Of a stretch of 64,000 nucleotides of DNA, positions 23,403-32,321 are shown one piece after another. A model generated the notes under the pieces. The model was not told the origin of the DNA, made no database searches, and worked only from the letters and a program-made list of their open reading frames with translations. The DNA is from CAIVAT01 sp964455285 (GTDB taxonomy: Bacteria; Bacteroidota; Bacteroidia; Bacteroidales; FEN-979): contig CAYVVG010000003.1 of NCBI GenBank assembly GCA_964455285.1, forward strand, positions 1-64,000, written 5' to 3'. Within the stretch, counting starts at the first letter, position 1. Every line of letters begins with the position of its first letter. Both the position numbers and the translations under genes were made by a program.

Positions 23403-25754
23403 TTGAACCTTCTTTACCGAAAGGCGAGCCCGGCATGCATTCCTTTTCTGCTGATGATGTTGCTGCCGGCCTCCGGCAGCGCGCAGGAACCGTCGATTCC
23501 TGTGACCGGGAGAGCCATCTATTTTGACATATCCTCCCCGCTGAGGGAAAGACTTCGGGAAAATTCAGGGAAAGCGGATCTGAGCTGGAAAGAAGGGATC
23601 CTGCCGAATGATATCCGCAGAAGCGGCTCGGAGGAGCAAGATCGGCCGGGGTTCCAGGATACGGTTGTACAGCGGGAATTCGGGCGCAACTCCATGGATT
23701 CAGCATTGCTGAATTTTGACGGACTCGCGAATGTCAACAACATCGTTCCACCGGATACATATGGCGATGTGGGTCCTTCCCATTACGTTCAGCTTGTCAA
23801 CCTTTCATTTGCCATCTATGACAAAACAGGAGTGAAACTTCTCGGTCCTGTCAGCACGGGTTCGATATGGGAAGGCATGCCTCACAATTCAAACAACGGC
23901 GACGGGGTGGTGCTGTATGATGAACAGGCCGGCCGCTGGCTGATCAGTCAGTTTTCATTGCCGACATTTCCATACGGACCCTTTTACCAGATGATCGCCG
24001 TTTCACAAACGCCTGATCCGACAGGTTCCTGGTACCGTTGGGAATTTGAATCTGCCGAATTGCCCGATTACCCGAAGTTCGGGGTCTGGAGAGACGGTTT
24101 TTACATGTCGTTTACACGACTTAAGTCAGGGACGCTGCAAAAGAGCGGGATCGGGGTGGTGGCCTTTGACCGGACCGCCATGATCAGCGGTGATCCCGGA
24201 GCAAGGTATATACAATTCTTATTTTCAAATCCTTACACGATATTGCCTGCCGATTGCGATGGTCCGTTCGCGGAACCGGGGTCTCCCAATTACTATGGGT
24301 TTGTCAGGCCGGGTTTTTTTGTCATCCGGGAATTTCAGGCAAACTGGACCGACCCGTCTGCCTCTACGTTCGGAAACACCCTGGAATTGCCCATTGCTCA
24401 GTTTGCCGGTTGCGGACAGGGGATCCCTCAGAAAGAATCGGATAAACTGCTGACCCCGCTTGACGACCGGCTCATGTACCGGCTGCAATACCGGAATTTC
24501 GGTGACCACCAGGCGATGGTGGTCAATCATACGGTTGGGGTGGGGCCAGGGGCCGGAATCCGATGGTATGAGCTTCGTAAAACGAACGGGAACTGGTTTG
24601 TAAACCAGCAATCTACCTATGCCCCCGATACCCTGAGCCGATGGATGGGCAGCATTGCCATGGATACGGCAGGGAATATGGCTCTTGGCTATTCGGTGTC
24701 GGGGAATTCCATATACCCATCCATTCGTTATACCGGCCGGATGAACCATGATCCGCCCGGGGTGATGACCCTTCCCGAACACACGATCATCGCGGGTGCT
24801 GGCAGCCAGACAGGAATCTGGAGCGGGCAAAGCCGGTGGGGGGATTACAGTTCCATGACGGTCGATCCGTCTGCTCCTTCAACCTTCTGGTACACCCAGG
24901 AATATTATGCCACCACTTCAAACAATGGCTGGAGCACGAGGATCGCATCATTCTCCTTTTCCGGCATCCTCGATATCCAGGCAACAGCAACCCCGCCCAC
25001 GGTTTGTAAAGGAGATTCGGCACAACTGGATGTAGAGGTTTCAGGCGGATCGGGACCCTGCACCTACCAGTGGACATCCGATCCGCCGGGCTTTGCCTCC
25101 GGTCTTAGAAATCCTAGGGTTTTGCCGGTCACCCCGACCACCTATATCATCCGGGTCACTTCCGGAACGCAGGTGAAAACTGATTCCGTGAGGGTCCCCC
25201 TGATCCCGTTGCCGGTGGCGTTTGCCGGTATTGACACAACGATCTGCCGTTATGTACCGGAACTCCGGATGGCAGGCTCGGTCATCAACAGCGCCGTTTC
25301 CAGGTGGTATACCTCCGGCGACGGGTACTTTGATCAACCGGAAGCGCTGAACACACTCTATCATCTGGGACTCTATGACAAACAATCAGACAGCCTGACT
25401 TTCAGACTTACAGCCTATTCCGTGGCTGACTGTCAGCCGGTATCAGCATTCCGCCATGTGGGGATAGATGCGTGTTCCGGCATGAGCGGGCCCGGGGAGG
25501 ACCGGCTGCAGTTGAACCTGAGTCCGAACCCGGCAACCAGCCGGCTGACCATCCGCGTCACGGGAGCCCGGCTTCACCGGATCACATTCGTAATTTCGGA
25601 TGTCCTGGGAAAAGAACTTCACCGGGAAACCCCCGTGGATGGCGATTCCGAAATTATCAGGACGGTGGATGTGTCGGCATATCCCCGGGGAATCTGTTTC
25701 GTAAAGGTGACGATCCATTCCGGGATCCTGGTCAGACCCTTTGTGAAACATTAA
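23403..25754 (+). CDS. Secreted protein with T9SS C-terminal sorting domain, 783 aa
   Basis: Start TTG: the nearest in-frame stop is 13 bp upstream and the signal peptide (about residues 1-27, ending GSAQ) needs it. Residues ~90-530 form a large domain with GDVGPSHYVQLVN, GDGVVLYDEQAGRWLISQF and SRWGDYSSMTVDP, probably a propeller-like secreted domain of unknown function. Next come a PKD/Ig-like stretch (about 540-620) with YQWTSDPPG and a further beta-rich region. The last ~80 residues are a T9SS type A sorting domain: LSPNPATSRLTI, then ISDVLGKEL, VDVSAYPRG and VKV. It is expected to be exported across the outer membrane and anchored or released. Function unknown. Confidence 0.85.
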   Translation: MNLLYRKASPACIPFLLMMLLPASGSAQEPSIPVTGRAIYFDISSPLRERLRENSGKADLSWKEGILPNDIRRSGSEEQDRPGFQDTVVQREFGRNSMDSALLNFDGLANVNNIVPPDTYGDVGPSHYVQLVNLSFAIYDKTGVKLLGPVSTGSIWEGMPHNSNNGDGVVLYDEQAGRWLISQFSLPTFPYGPFYQMIAVSQTPDPTGSWYRWEFESAELPDYPKFGVWRDGFYMSFTRLKSGTLQKSGIGVVAFDRTAMISGDPGARYIQFLFSNPYTILPADCDGPFAEPGSPNYYGFVRPGFFVIREFQANWTDPSASTFGNTLELPIAQFAGCGQGIPQKESDKLLTPLDDRLMYRLQYRNFGDHQAMVVNHTVGVGPGAGIRWYELRKTNGNWFVNQQSTYAPDTLSRWMGSIAMDTAGNMALGYSVSGNSIYPSIRYTGRMNHDPPGVMTLPEHTIIAGAGSQTGIWSGQSRWGDYSSMTVDPSAPSTFWYTQEYYATTSNNGWSTRIASFSFSGILDIQATATPPTVCKGDSAQLDVEVSGGSGPCTYQWTSDPPGFASGLRNPRVLPVTPTTYIIRVTSGTQVKTDSVRVPLIPLPVAFAGIDTTICRYVPELRMAGSVINSAVSRWYTSGDGYFDQPEALNTLYHLGLYDKQSDSLTFRLTAYSVADCQPVSAFRHVGIDACSGMSGPGEDRLQLNLSPNPATSRLTIRVTGARLHRITFVISDVLGKELHRETPVDGDSEIIRTVDVSAYPRGICFVKVTIHSGILVRPFVKH

Positions 25755-25781
25755 CCCGGCTCAACGGCAATGTCGGTCGGC

Positions 25782-27902
25782 TTACCTGATGACGGCCACC
25801 TTTCTCACGAGATCCAGGTCATCTCCGTGAAGGTGGAAAAGGTATAATCCTGAAGGGTATCGCGACACATCCATCATCTTTCTGACCGATCCTTTGGGCA
25901 GGGGAACAGATTCCATGGTCTGCCCGGCGGAATTTGTAACCATGAGCGTAGCGGCTGCCAAGAGCGGTACGCCAAAATCGATGGTCGCAGACCACCCTGC
26001 GGGATTCGGGTATATGTTACATGTCAATCTGTTACGCTGAACACCGTCATCCACCCCGAGGAACGAACCTCCCCCGGGAAGCCGGTTGGTCACAAAGGCC
26101 TTCCTGACCGTGTCGATCATAGATCGGAGCTTGGTGACCGAGGCCAGCGTGTCGTCACTTGTATAGTCCCGCGCCCAGATAAAAGCAATATCAATTTCCT
26201 GCACGTCGCCGGGGTGAAAGGTGAAGGGTCCTGTTGCCCCGGCGCAGATCCGGTCGTAAGGCATGTTGTGGGCAGTCTCTTCCGACCATTTTACCGGACC
26301 GTTGGGTTGCCGGCATCCGCAACCCCAGTTCAGTGTATCTGATTCGGCGGGATATATGAACCTGGCTTCCGGCCCGTATCCTCCCGTGGATGGATGACCA
26401 TTTCCCCCGTAGATCACCGGTGTGCCGTCCATCCATACGGCTTTCATGTAATTGTAATATTGTGCCGCTTTTTGGGGCGATTCCATATACCCGGGCGGCG
26501 GGAAATAATAAGAATTGCTGAAGACCGAGAAGGTGCTCAGACCCAGGCGTTCATTATCCGCGATACCATCGCCGAAACCGGTCCCGTTGACACTTTCGTT
26601 GCACAGGGGATGCCCGCCGTTGTCGAAGCGCGGCCGGTCGGCTCCGGTCGGCTCCAGCCAGGGCCCGGCAAGAATGGCGACGGCCTGGGCCGGCGGATGG
26701 GCGCCATAGGCTTCCGGCTGCCCTGTCCCGTCAATGGCCTTGCCGTTATACCCGATCATGCTTCCGCGCTCCACATCACATTGAACGTAATCATCATTCC
26801 AGAAGCCAATATCGAAATCCGTATAGGTCCCCAAAAAAACATCGTGGTACGTTCGTGCCGACCGGTTAAAGATTTTGTAATTGAGAAAGATGGTTTTGCT
26901 GAAAGCCGAATCGCCCGGCAGGTCAAAAGCATAGCCCATGCCGTGGATCTCGGCTTTCAGTTTGTTCCCGGTGGTTTCCAGATGGGGTCCCCGGTCATCG
27001 TTGAAAATGAAGAACAGGCACTGGTCGCCGCGGATCTCAGGGTAGTCCCCCTCCAGGGGATGATAGATGCCATCGCCGTTCTCATCATGAAAAGGGGCGA
27101 GCATGGCGGCCTGTCCCAGCGATACATTTCCGTTCCCCGGCCAGGTCAGGATGTCGCGGACGGGTTTGTATCCCAGCTCGTTCCAGTGACTTTTATGGTA
27201 TTCTATCTCCGATCTGTCCAGGTTCCAGACTTGATTCCAGGTCGTATCCTCATCCATGGAATAGCCGGCCGAATCCATGACCGGGCCGGCATAAAAATCG
27301 GGTTTGGTTCCGGCAGGTGCAATGTTCGGTCCCTGGCGGTAGCGTTCCGCTGCGATATGCAGGCTGTCCTGCTCATCCAGTCCGCCGATCCAGAAGGTGT
27401 TGGCATAAACCGTTGTCTTTCCCGACCCTTTGGGAATAAAAAACCCCTGGGGGTGCCAATTATTGAATGGCAGCATGAAGTGGAATCCTGACACCGTAAA
27501 TACTGCCTCCACATCATTCAGTTTCAGGGTATCATAACTGAAATCCCGGATCCTGAATACCATTTGTGCCGTCGAGCTCTGAGCAGATGACAGGTTGATC
27601 AGGGTATAGGTCCCGGTAACCAGGGTCCCGACCCCCCGGTTGGGTACGAGGTACGTGAAGATTCCCTGGTAGTGCCAGGTGGAGATCACCGAGCCTCCTC
27701 CTGCGCTGAAACCGCCCGTAACACGCACGGAATCACCAGTGGGAATGACATCGTTGGCCAGCAGGTTGACTGTCTTCGAAAAGCCGGGCAACATGTCGAT
27801 GGTGTCGTTGACGGCCCGAAAATCCTGACCATGGATCGGCTGCACCGGGAGAACCAGCAGGGTAAGTGGGAAAATAAACAGAAGAAGGGTGGTTGATCTC
27901 AT
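25782..27902 (-). CDS. Secreted protein with T9SS C-terminal sorting domain, 706 aa
   Basis: Signal peptide at residues 1-25 (ending PIHGQ). Next is an Ig/cadherin-like region with VNDTIDMLPGFSKTVNLLANDV, the usual start of bacterial cadherin-like repeats. The long middle (about 130-610) contains ENGDGIYHPLEGDYPEIRGDQ and related secreted-protein text with several Cys (WGCGCRQ). The C-terminal ~80 residues are a T9SS sorting domain: IYPNPAGWSATIDF, VTNSAGQTM, MMDVSRYPSGLYLFHL. Family unknown; likely a surface or extracellular structural protein. It is convergent with the gene at 23403 and codirectional with the next gene (27-bp gap). Confidence 0.82.
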   Translation of the reverse strand: MRSTTLLLFIFPLTLLVLPVQPIHGQDFRAVNDTIDMLPGFSKTVNLLANDVIPTGDSVRVTGGFSAGGGSVISTWHYQGIFTYLVPNRGVGTLVTGTYTLINLSSAQSSTAQMVFRIRDFSYDTLKLNDVEAVFTVSGFHFMLPFNNWHPQGFFIPKGSGKTTVYANTFWIGGLDEQDSLHIAAERYRQGPNIAPAGTKPDFYAGPVMDSAGYSMDEDTTWNQVWNLDRSEIEYHKSHWNELGYKPVRDILTWPGNGNVSLGQAAMLAPFHDENGDGIYHPLEGDYPEIRGDQCLFFIFNDDRGPHLETTGNKLKAEIHGMGYAFDLPGDSAFSKTIFLNYKIFNRSARTYHDVFLGTYTDFDIGFWNDDYVQCDVERGSMIGYNGKAIDGTGQPEAYGAHPPAQAVAILAGPWLEPTGADRPRFDNGGHPLCNESVNGTGFGDGIADNERLGLSTFSVFSNSYYFPPPGYMESPQKAAQYYNYMKAVWMDGTPVIYGGNGHPSTGGYGPEARFIYPAESDTLNWGCGCRQPNGPVKWSEETAHNMPYDRICAGATGPFTFHPGDVQEIDIAFIWARDYTSDDTLASVTKLRSMIDTVRKAFVTNRLPGGGSFLGVDDGVQRNRLTCNIYPNPAGWSATIDFGVPLLAAATLMVTNSAGQTMESVPLPKGSVRKMMDVSRYPSGLYLFHLHGDDLDLVRKVAVIR

Positions 27903-27929
27903 CTATTTGTAATATCGTTGCATAACAGC

Positions 27930-30218
27930 CTAAAACAATACAATCCTGCGATTGGTGATCCCTCCTTTCAGGTAAACAGACACGCAGTAAACGCCTCTTT
28001 TTACTTCAGACAGGTCCACGATAAATCCGTTCGCATCCGTTTGAATCTCCCTTATTGATTCTCCCATTTGATTGTAAATGATGATTTTATCGACATGGCC
28101 AGGGGATTTTACATGGATGAGGCCGGTTGACGGGACGGGGAATATCTCCAAAGAAACATCTTCGACATCTGCTGCGGCTTCCGATTTTCCTGTTTGCGAT
28201 ACAGTAAAATTAACTGTTTTGGCCATCGGAGAGAAAAGATAAAGATCGGCCTTCCGCTTTCCCGTTGTAAGGTTGGCATTCATGGAATGAAACACGATAG
28301 AGTCGTTCCCGGTCCCGCCTGTTTTACCGACCGACAGCCAGTTCGGGATAAATCCCTGGAGGGTCCATTCAACGCCGGTTTTAATGACAAGGGATGCACT
28401 GGCCCCTGTTTCCCACCCTAAAACCAAGGTGTCAGGATCGATCTCAAGGGTGAAGATATCGGATAAGGCGCACCTCCAGACACCTTTTTGCTGCGTCCCT
28501 GCAAAAATATTCATATTATTCATTGCCAGGATATTGACGGATGAATCCGGTAATCCGTCGTTCACCCTTTTCCAGGTTTCGCCGGGTCCTGCCGAGATAA
28601 ATATACCCTGGCCATCGGTAGCGGCAAATACCGATTCCAGGCAAAAGCCCACCGATCTGACATCGTATTCCGGCAACCCATCCTGGTAAGGCTGCCAGGT
28701 TCCCCCCTGGTCGGAGGAATGATAAACACCCCGGGCAGTCCCTGCGAACAACTCCGATCCTCTGACCGTGATCATATTGACCTGCAAGCAGTTAAGCCCT
28801 GTGTTAACGGATTGCCACAAGTTCCCCGATGTGGCGGAAGAAAAGATGCCTCCTCCCCTTGTTCCGGCATAAACCCGCCCTTCCGAAAGGGCCAATGAAG
28901 AAATGTTAAGGTTGGTCAACCCGCTGTTTACACCCGTCCAATTCTTTCCCGTGTCGGCAGAGATGAAAACGCCCTCTCCCTGTGTCCCGGCGAAAAGATT
29001 ACCTCCCTCACCGGCAATGCCGGTAACATAGGGGCTTACTAATCCGTTGTTTCTTGGATACCAGGTATTTGCATTGTCATTTGACAGGAACACACCCGAT
29101 CCCATCGTACATGCAAACAGGGCAGCTCCGGTTTTCATGATATCCGAAACATAGGGACAGGTCAGGCCATTGTTCATGGATTCCCAGGAGTAACCATTGC
29201 TGTTGGAATGGCTGACACCGGCTCCCCAGGTGCCGGCGAACATATCGGTCCCGCTGATGGTCAATGCACGGATGCCGGTTTTCACCAGGCCTTCGTTTGA
29301 CACATGCCATGTTCCCCCGTGGTCGGTTGAATAATAAACGCCATCGCCATCGCTGCCGGCAAAGACCTTCTCCGGAGTGGCCGCCAGGCAGTGGATGGTA
29401 AGGTTTGCCAGGTGTTGATTGACCGGCAACCAACTGCTGCCGTTATCCACGGTACGGAAGACCCCTCCTCCGAAGGTTCCGGCAAAGATCCCGTTGTCGG
29501 TCGCCATCAGGGCATTCACAACACTATGACCGGGCAGACCGTTGTTAACCTCAATCCAGTTGTCGCCGGACAGCCTGAAAACACCATCGCCGTCGGTTCC
29601 GGCGAAAACCTCATCATCCTGAACGGCAAGTGACAGTATATGGGTACTGGCCAGGCCTGCAGACAGGGATATCCATGTAGCACCTTCATCTGCAGAAGAA
29701 TACACCCCTGCCCCGTAGGTGCCGGCATACAGTTTGGTGCCGGATACCGCCAGCGCATAAATTTTTGAAATTCCCGGTCCGGCAGGAACATGGTTCCATG
29801 TGCCCGCATGATCGGAGGATATGAACAACCCGCCATCAGTCCCGGCCAGGATCTTCGCCCCGTAAAAAGCCAGGGATCGTATGTTCGGGTTGGTCAATCC
29901 GCTGCCGGCAACCGACCAGGTGTTCCCGCCATCCGCGGAGTGGTAAATTCCCTTTCCATAAGTTCCGGCAAACAGGTCGGGACCCTTGACCGCAATGGAA
30001 TAAACCGGCCTTCCCGGGAGGCCGCTGCTTAATTCGGCCCAGGTCATCCCTTCATCATTGGAAAAAGACACGCCGGAAGGAGTGCCCGCAAATAACGCCG
30101 TGCCATTGGCTGCGATCGCATGGATTATCCCTCCACAGGGACCCGCAGTCGGCCTCCACTGCGCACCCGCAGGATCACACGTCATCACCAGGATGATGAA
30201 AAACACTATGTTCTTCAT
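27930..30218 (-). CDS. YCF48/BNR-like beta-propeller protein with T9SS tail, 762 aa
   Basis: The signal peptide MKNIVFFIILVMTCDPAGAQ is followed by about fourteen tandem repeats of ~40 residues with the theme LFAGT-G-GVF-S-D-G-TW---N-GL. These are BNR/photosystem-stability-factor-type blades, enough for two propellers. Then come a BACON-like domain around residues 600-680 (VLGWETGASASLVIKTGVEWTL) and a T9SS sorting domain (LEIFPVPSTGLIHV, IIYNQMGESI, VDLSEVKRGVYCV). The ATG at 30218 is preferred over an upstream GTG because the -7 box would overlap the latter. Ligand unknown; surface location expected. Confidence 0.85.
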   Translation of the reverse strand: MKNIVFFIILVMTCDPAGAQWRPTAGPCGGIIHAIAANGTALFAGTPSGVSFSNDEGMTWAELSSGLPGRPVYSIAVKGPDLFAGTYGKGIYHSADGGNTWSVAGSGLTNPNIRSLAFYGAKILAGTDGGLFISSDHAGTWNHVPAGPGISKIYALAVSGTKLYAGTYGAGVYSSADEGATWISLSAGLASTHILSLAVQDDEVFAGTDGDGVFRLSGDNWIEVNNGLPGHSVVNALMATDNGIFAGTFGGGVFRTVDNGSSWLPVNQHLANLTIHCLAATPEKVFAGSDGDGVYYSTDHGGTWHVSNEGLVKTGIRALTISGTDMFAGTWGAGVSHSNSNGYSWESMNNGLTCPYVSDIMKTGAALFACTMGSGVFLSNDNANTWYPRNNGLVSPYVTGIAGEGGNLFAGTQGEGVFISADTGKNWTGVNSGLTNLNISSLALSEGRVYAGTRGGGIFSSATSGNLWQSVNTGLNCLQVNMITVRGSELFAGTARGVYHSSDQGGTWQPYQDGLPEYDVRSVGFCLESVFAATDGQGIFISAGPGETWKRVNDGLPDSSVNILAMNNMNIFAGTQQKGVWRCALSDIFTLEIDPDTLVLGWETGASASLVIKTGVEWTLQGFIPNWLSVGKTGGTGNDSIVFHSMNANLTTGKRKADLYLFSPMAKTVNFTVSQTGKSEAAADVEDVSLEIFPVPSTGLIHVKSPGHVDKIIIYNQMGESIREIQTDANGFIVDLSEVKRGVYCVSVYLKGGITNRRIVLF

Positions 30219-30235
30219 GATTTTCAACCCTATCA

Positions 30236-30243
30236 CAAAGGTA
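30236..30243 (-). promoter_or_regulatory. -7 box of the YCF48-like gene
   Basis: CAAAGGTA on the plus strand is TACCTTTG on the minus strand, 17 bp before the ATG at 30218. Confidence 0.55.
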
Positions 30244-30403
30244 TGCTATTATGTTCGGTACCGGTCCCGGGAACAGGAAATAAAACCATGCTGTCGGCAA
30301 CAGCCTGTGAGATCATCCCGGGATCCGGTGGAATTTCCATGTCATCCATGTCTGTCGGTCTTTAATTCATTATATTCGTGTTTCAATAGGAAGCCGCCAA
30401 ACC

Positions 30404-31069
30404 ATGAGAGAGATCTTATTTTCCGGACTGTTCATTCTTTATCTGTTTGTACCCGCAACAGCTCAGGTCGGCATAAATATCGATGGAAGCGCCCCGGATC
30501 CTTCGTCGATGCTGGATGTAAAATCGACAACAAAGGGCATGCTTGTTCCGAGAATGACCCGGATGCAGCGAAACGCCATTGTCAGCCCTGCCACCGGTCT
30601 TATGATCTACCAGACAGACAGCACGGCGGGGTTCTACCATTTCAGCGGAACGGTGTGGAAGCAGGTGTCGTCGGGCAGTTCGACTATGAAACCCTATTTT
30701 GTCAGGTTGACTTATACGAGCGGATCCATCACCGCGATCGAAGAAGCCAAAGATCCGGACGGCAATAATTTACTGGCAACTTCGGGCTGGACGTTCACCA
30801 TCAACTCGGCCAGTTCCATTTCAATCATTCACCCCGTCGGAAAGCCCGCAGCCAATTTCATTACGATGTCGGAAAATCCGACAGGCACCTTTATCACCAA
30901 ATCAGTTGTCGGAACGGGAACCGGCAACACAGTCAAACAAAACAGCACGATGACCTCCATTGATATCATCGGCCTCTCTTCAACTTTCACGGGCATCAAC
31001 ACGGGCGCGGGTCCATTTAAGATGTACATTGCCTGGCAGTTCGCCGACAATATGACCTTTCTGCCATAA
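30404..31069 (+). CDS. Secreted tail-fibre-like hypothetical protein, 221 aa
   Basis: Signal peptide (about 1-21, ending TAQ), then the motif VGINIDGSAPDPSSMLDVKS and KGMLVPRMT. This opening is common in Bacteroidota surface proteins that resemble phage tail-fibre shafts. The remaining ~130 residues are Ser/Thr-rich beta structure with no catalytic motif. No T9SS sorting domain is seen. Function unknown. Confidence 0.72.
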   Translation: MREILFSGLFILYLFVPATAQVGINIDGSAPDPSSMLDVKSTTKGMLVPRMTRMQRNAIVSPATGLMIYQTDSTAGFYHFSGTVWKQVSSGSSTMKPYFVRLTYTSGSITAIEEAKDPDGNNLLATSGWTFTINSASSISIIHPVGKPAANFITMSENPTGTFITKSVVGTGTGNTVKQNSTMTSIDIIGLSSTFTGINTGAGPFKMYIAWQFADNMTFLP

Positions 31070-31116
31070 TTTCCGTCAACCATTTCCGCTTCGCTATTCC
31101 TTATAATAAACTCAAT

Positions 31117-32241
31117 ATGAACAGGATATTTCGTCTGATCCCGATTCTCCTCCTCCTGGTGTGGGTCCCGTCGCAAGCCCAGGACCTGAACCGCCGCGAG
31201 TTCTACTCCATGGAGCGGAACAACGCCCGCAAACTCATCGAGGTTCCCTCCATCGACGGGTATGTAGCGCTCAAATGCGATTTCCATTCCCATACCGTCT
31301 TCTCCGACGGCGAGGTGTGGCCCGAAACCCGCGTGGAAGAGGCATGGAGCGACGGACTCGATGTGATCGCCATCACCGACCACGACCGGTACAAGCCGAA
31401 AAGGGAATACCTGCAGGCCGACAATTCCACCCCGTACACCATTGCTGCTGAGGCCGCCGCCGGCAAGGGGATCCTCCTGGTTCCCGCCGTGGAGATCACC
31501 CGCAGGATGCCCCCCGGCCATTTCAATGCCCTGTTCGTCACCGACGCCAACCTCCCCGAACTGCAGGATACTTCACGGACGGCTTTCCTGACTGCCGTCG
31601 AAAAACTGCATCGGCAGGGTGCGCTCATTGTGTGGAATCACCCGGGCTGGGCCGCCCAGCAAAAGGATACGGTGAAATGGTTCCCGGTCCACGAAACGCT
31701 GCTGAACAACGGCTGGCTCGATGGCATCGAGGTGTTCAACTACATCGAATGGTACCCGGTGGCGCTGCAGTGGGCGATCGATAAGAACCTGGCCCCCTTT
31801 GCCAACAGCGACGTCCATGGCCCGATCCACATGACCTATGAGTCCCGCCGGGAGTTCATCCGTCCGATGACGCTGGTGTTTGCCACCGCACGCACCCCCG
31901 AAGCCCTTCGCGAGGCCATCCTGGCCCGTCGCACGGTGGCCTGGTTCAACGGGATGATGGCCGGCCCGGCGGATCTTCTTCAGAAACTGTTCGCCCGGTC
32001 GGTGCACGTGGGGAAGGTGCAGAATAAAAACGGAAAGACGACCTGGCAACTGACCAATCCCACCGACCTGACCCTGGAAATGAAAGGCATGTCGGAGACC
32101 TGGAAGAAACGGGCCCTGCTCCCCCCGCATTCCGCCATCACGCTGACCCTTCCCGATACCGTGAATTCACTACCGGTGGAGGTGACCAACTGGCATGCGG
32201 GGATGAAAAACAACTTCATCACCGCCCTGGACCTGCAGTAA
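31117..32241 (+). CDS. Secreted PHP-domain phosphoesterase, 374 aa
   Basis: Signal peptide (about 1-22, ending SQAQ). The PHP motif FHSHTVFSDGEVWP gives the first metal ligands, and AITDHDRYKP the second. WNHPGWA and FANSDVHGP provide the later His/Asp ligands. This is the polymerase-and-histidinol-phosphatase metallohydrolase fold, acting on phosphodiesters or phosphomonoesters in the periplasm; it resembles proteins annotated as Sb-PDE-type phosphodiesterases. The C-terminal ~90 residues form an extra beta domain. A strong hairpin follows the stop codon. Confidence 0.85.
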   Translation: MNRIFRLIPILLLLVWVPSQAQDLNRREFYSMERNNARKLIEVPSIDGYVALKCDFHSHTVFSDGEVWPETRVEEAWSDGLDVIAITDHDRYKPKREYLQADNSTPYTIAAEAAAGKGILLVPAVEITRRMPPGHFNALFVTDANLPELQDTSRTAFLTAVEKLHRQGALIVWNHPGWAAQQKDTVKWFPVHETLLNNGWLDGIEVFNYIEWYPVALQWAIDKNLAPFANSDVHGPIHMTYESRREFIRPMTLVFATARTPEALREAILARRTVAWFNGMMAGPADLLQKLFARSVHVGKVQNKNGKTTWQLTNPTDLTLEMKGMSETWKKRALLPPHSAITLTLPDTVNSLPVEVTNWHAGMKNNFITALDLQ

Positions 32242-32245
32242 TAAA

Positions 32246-32273
32246 GGGGGCACCCGGATCGCCGGATGCCCCC
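32246..32273. terminator. Bidirectional hairpin terminator
   Basis: GGGGGCAcCCGG paired with CCGGaTGCCCCC around a 4-base loop, between two convergent genes. A T-rich stretch follows on the minus-strand reading and a weaker one on the plus strand. Confidence 0.7.
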
Positions 32274-32321
32274 TGTTTGCGGGAACATGCAAATCTGTCC
32301 CGCATTCAAAATGTCAGCTTC

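Noticed and set aside
26394..27491. 365-codon open frame on the plus strand
   Set aside because: Opposite the T9SS-tailed protein at 25782-27902, which has a signal peptide and sorting domain; the plus-strand frame shows only composition bias.
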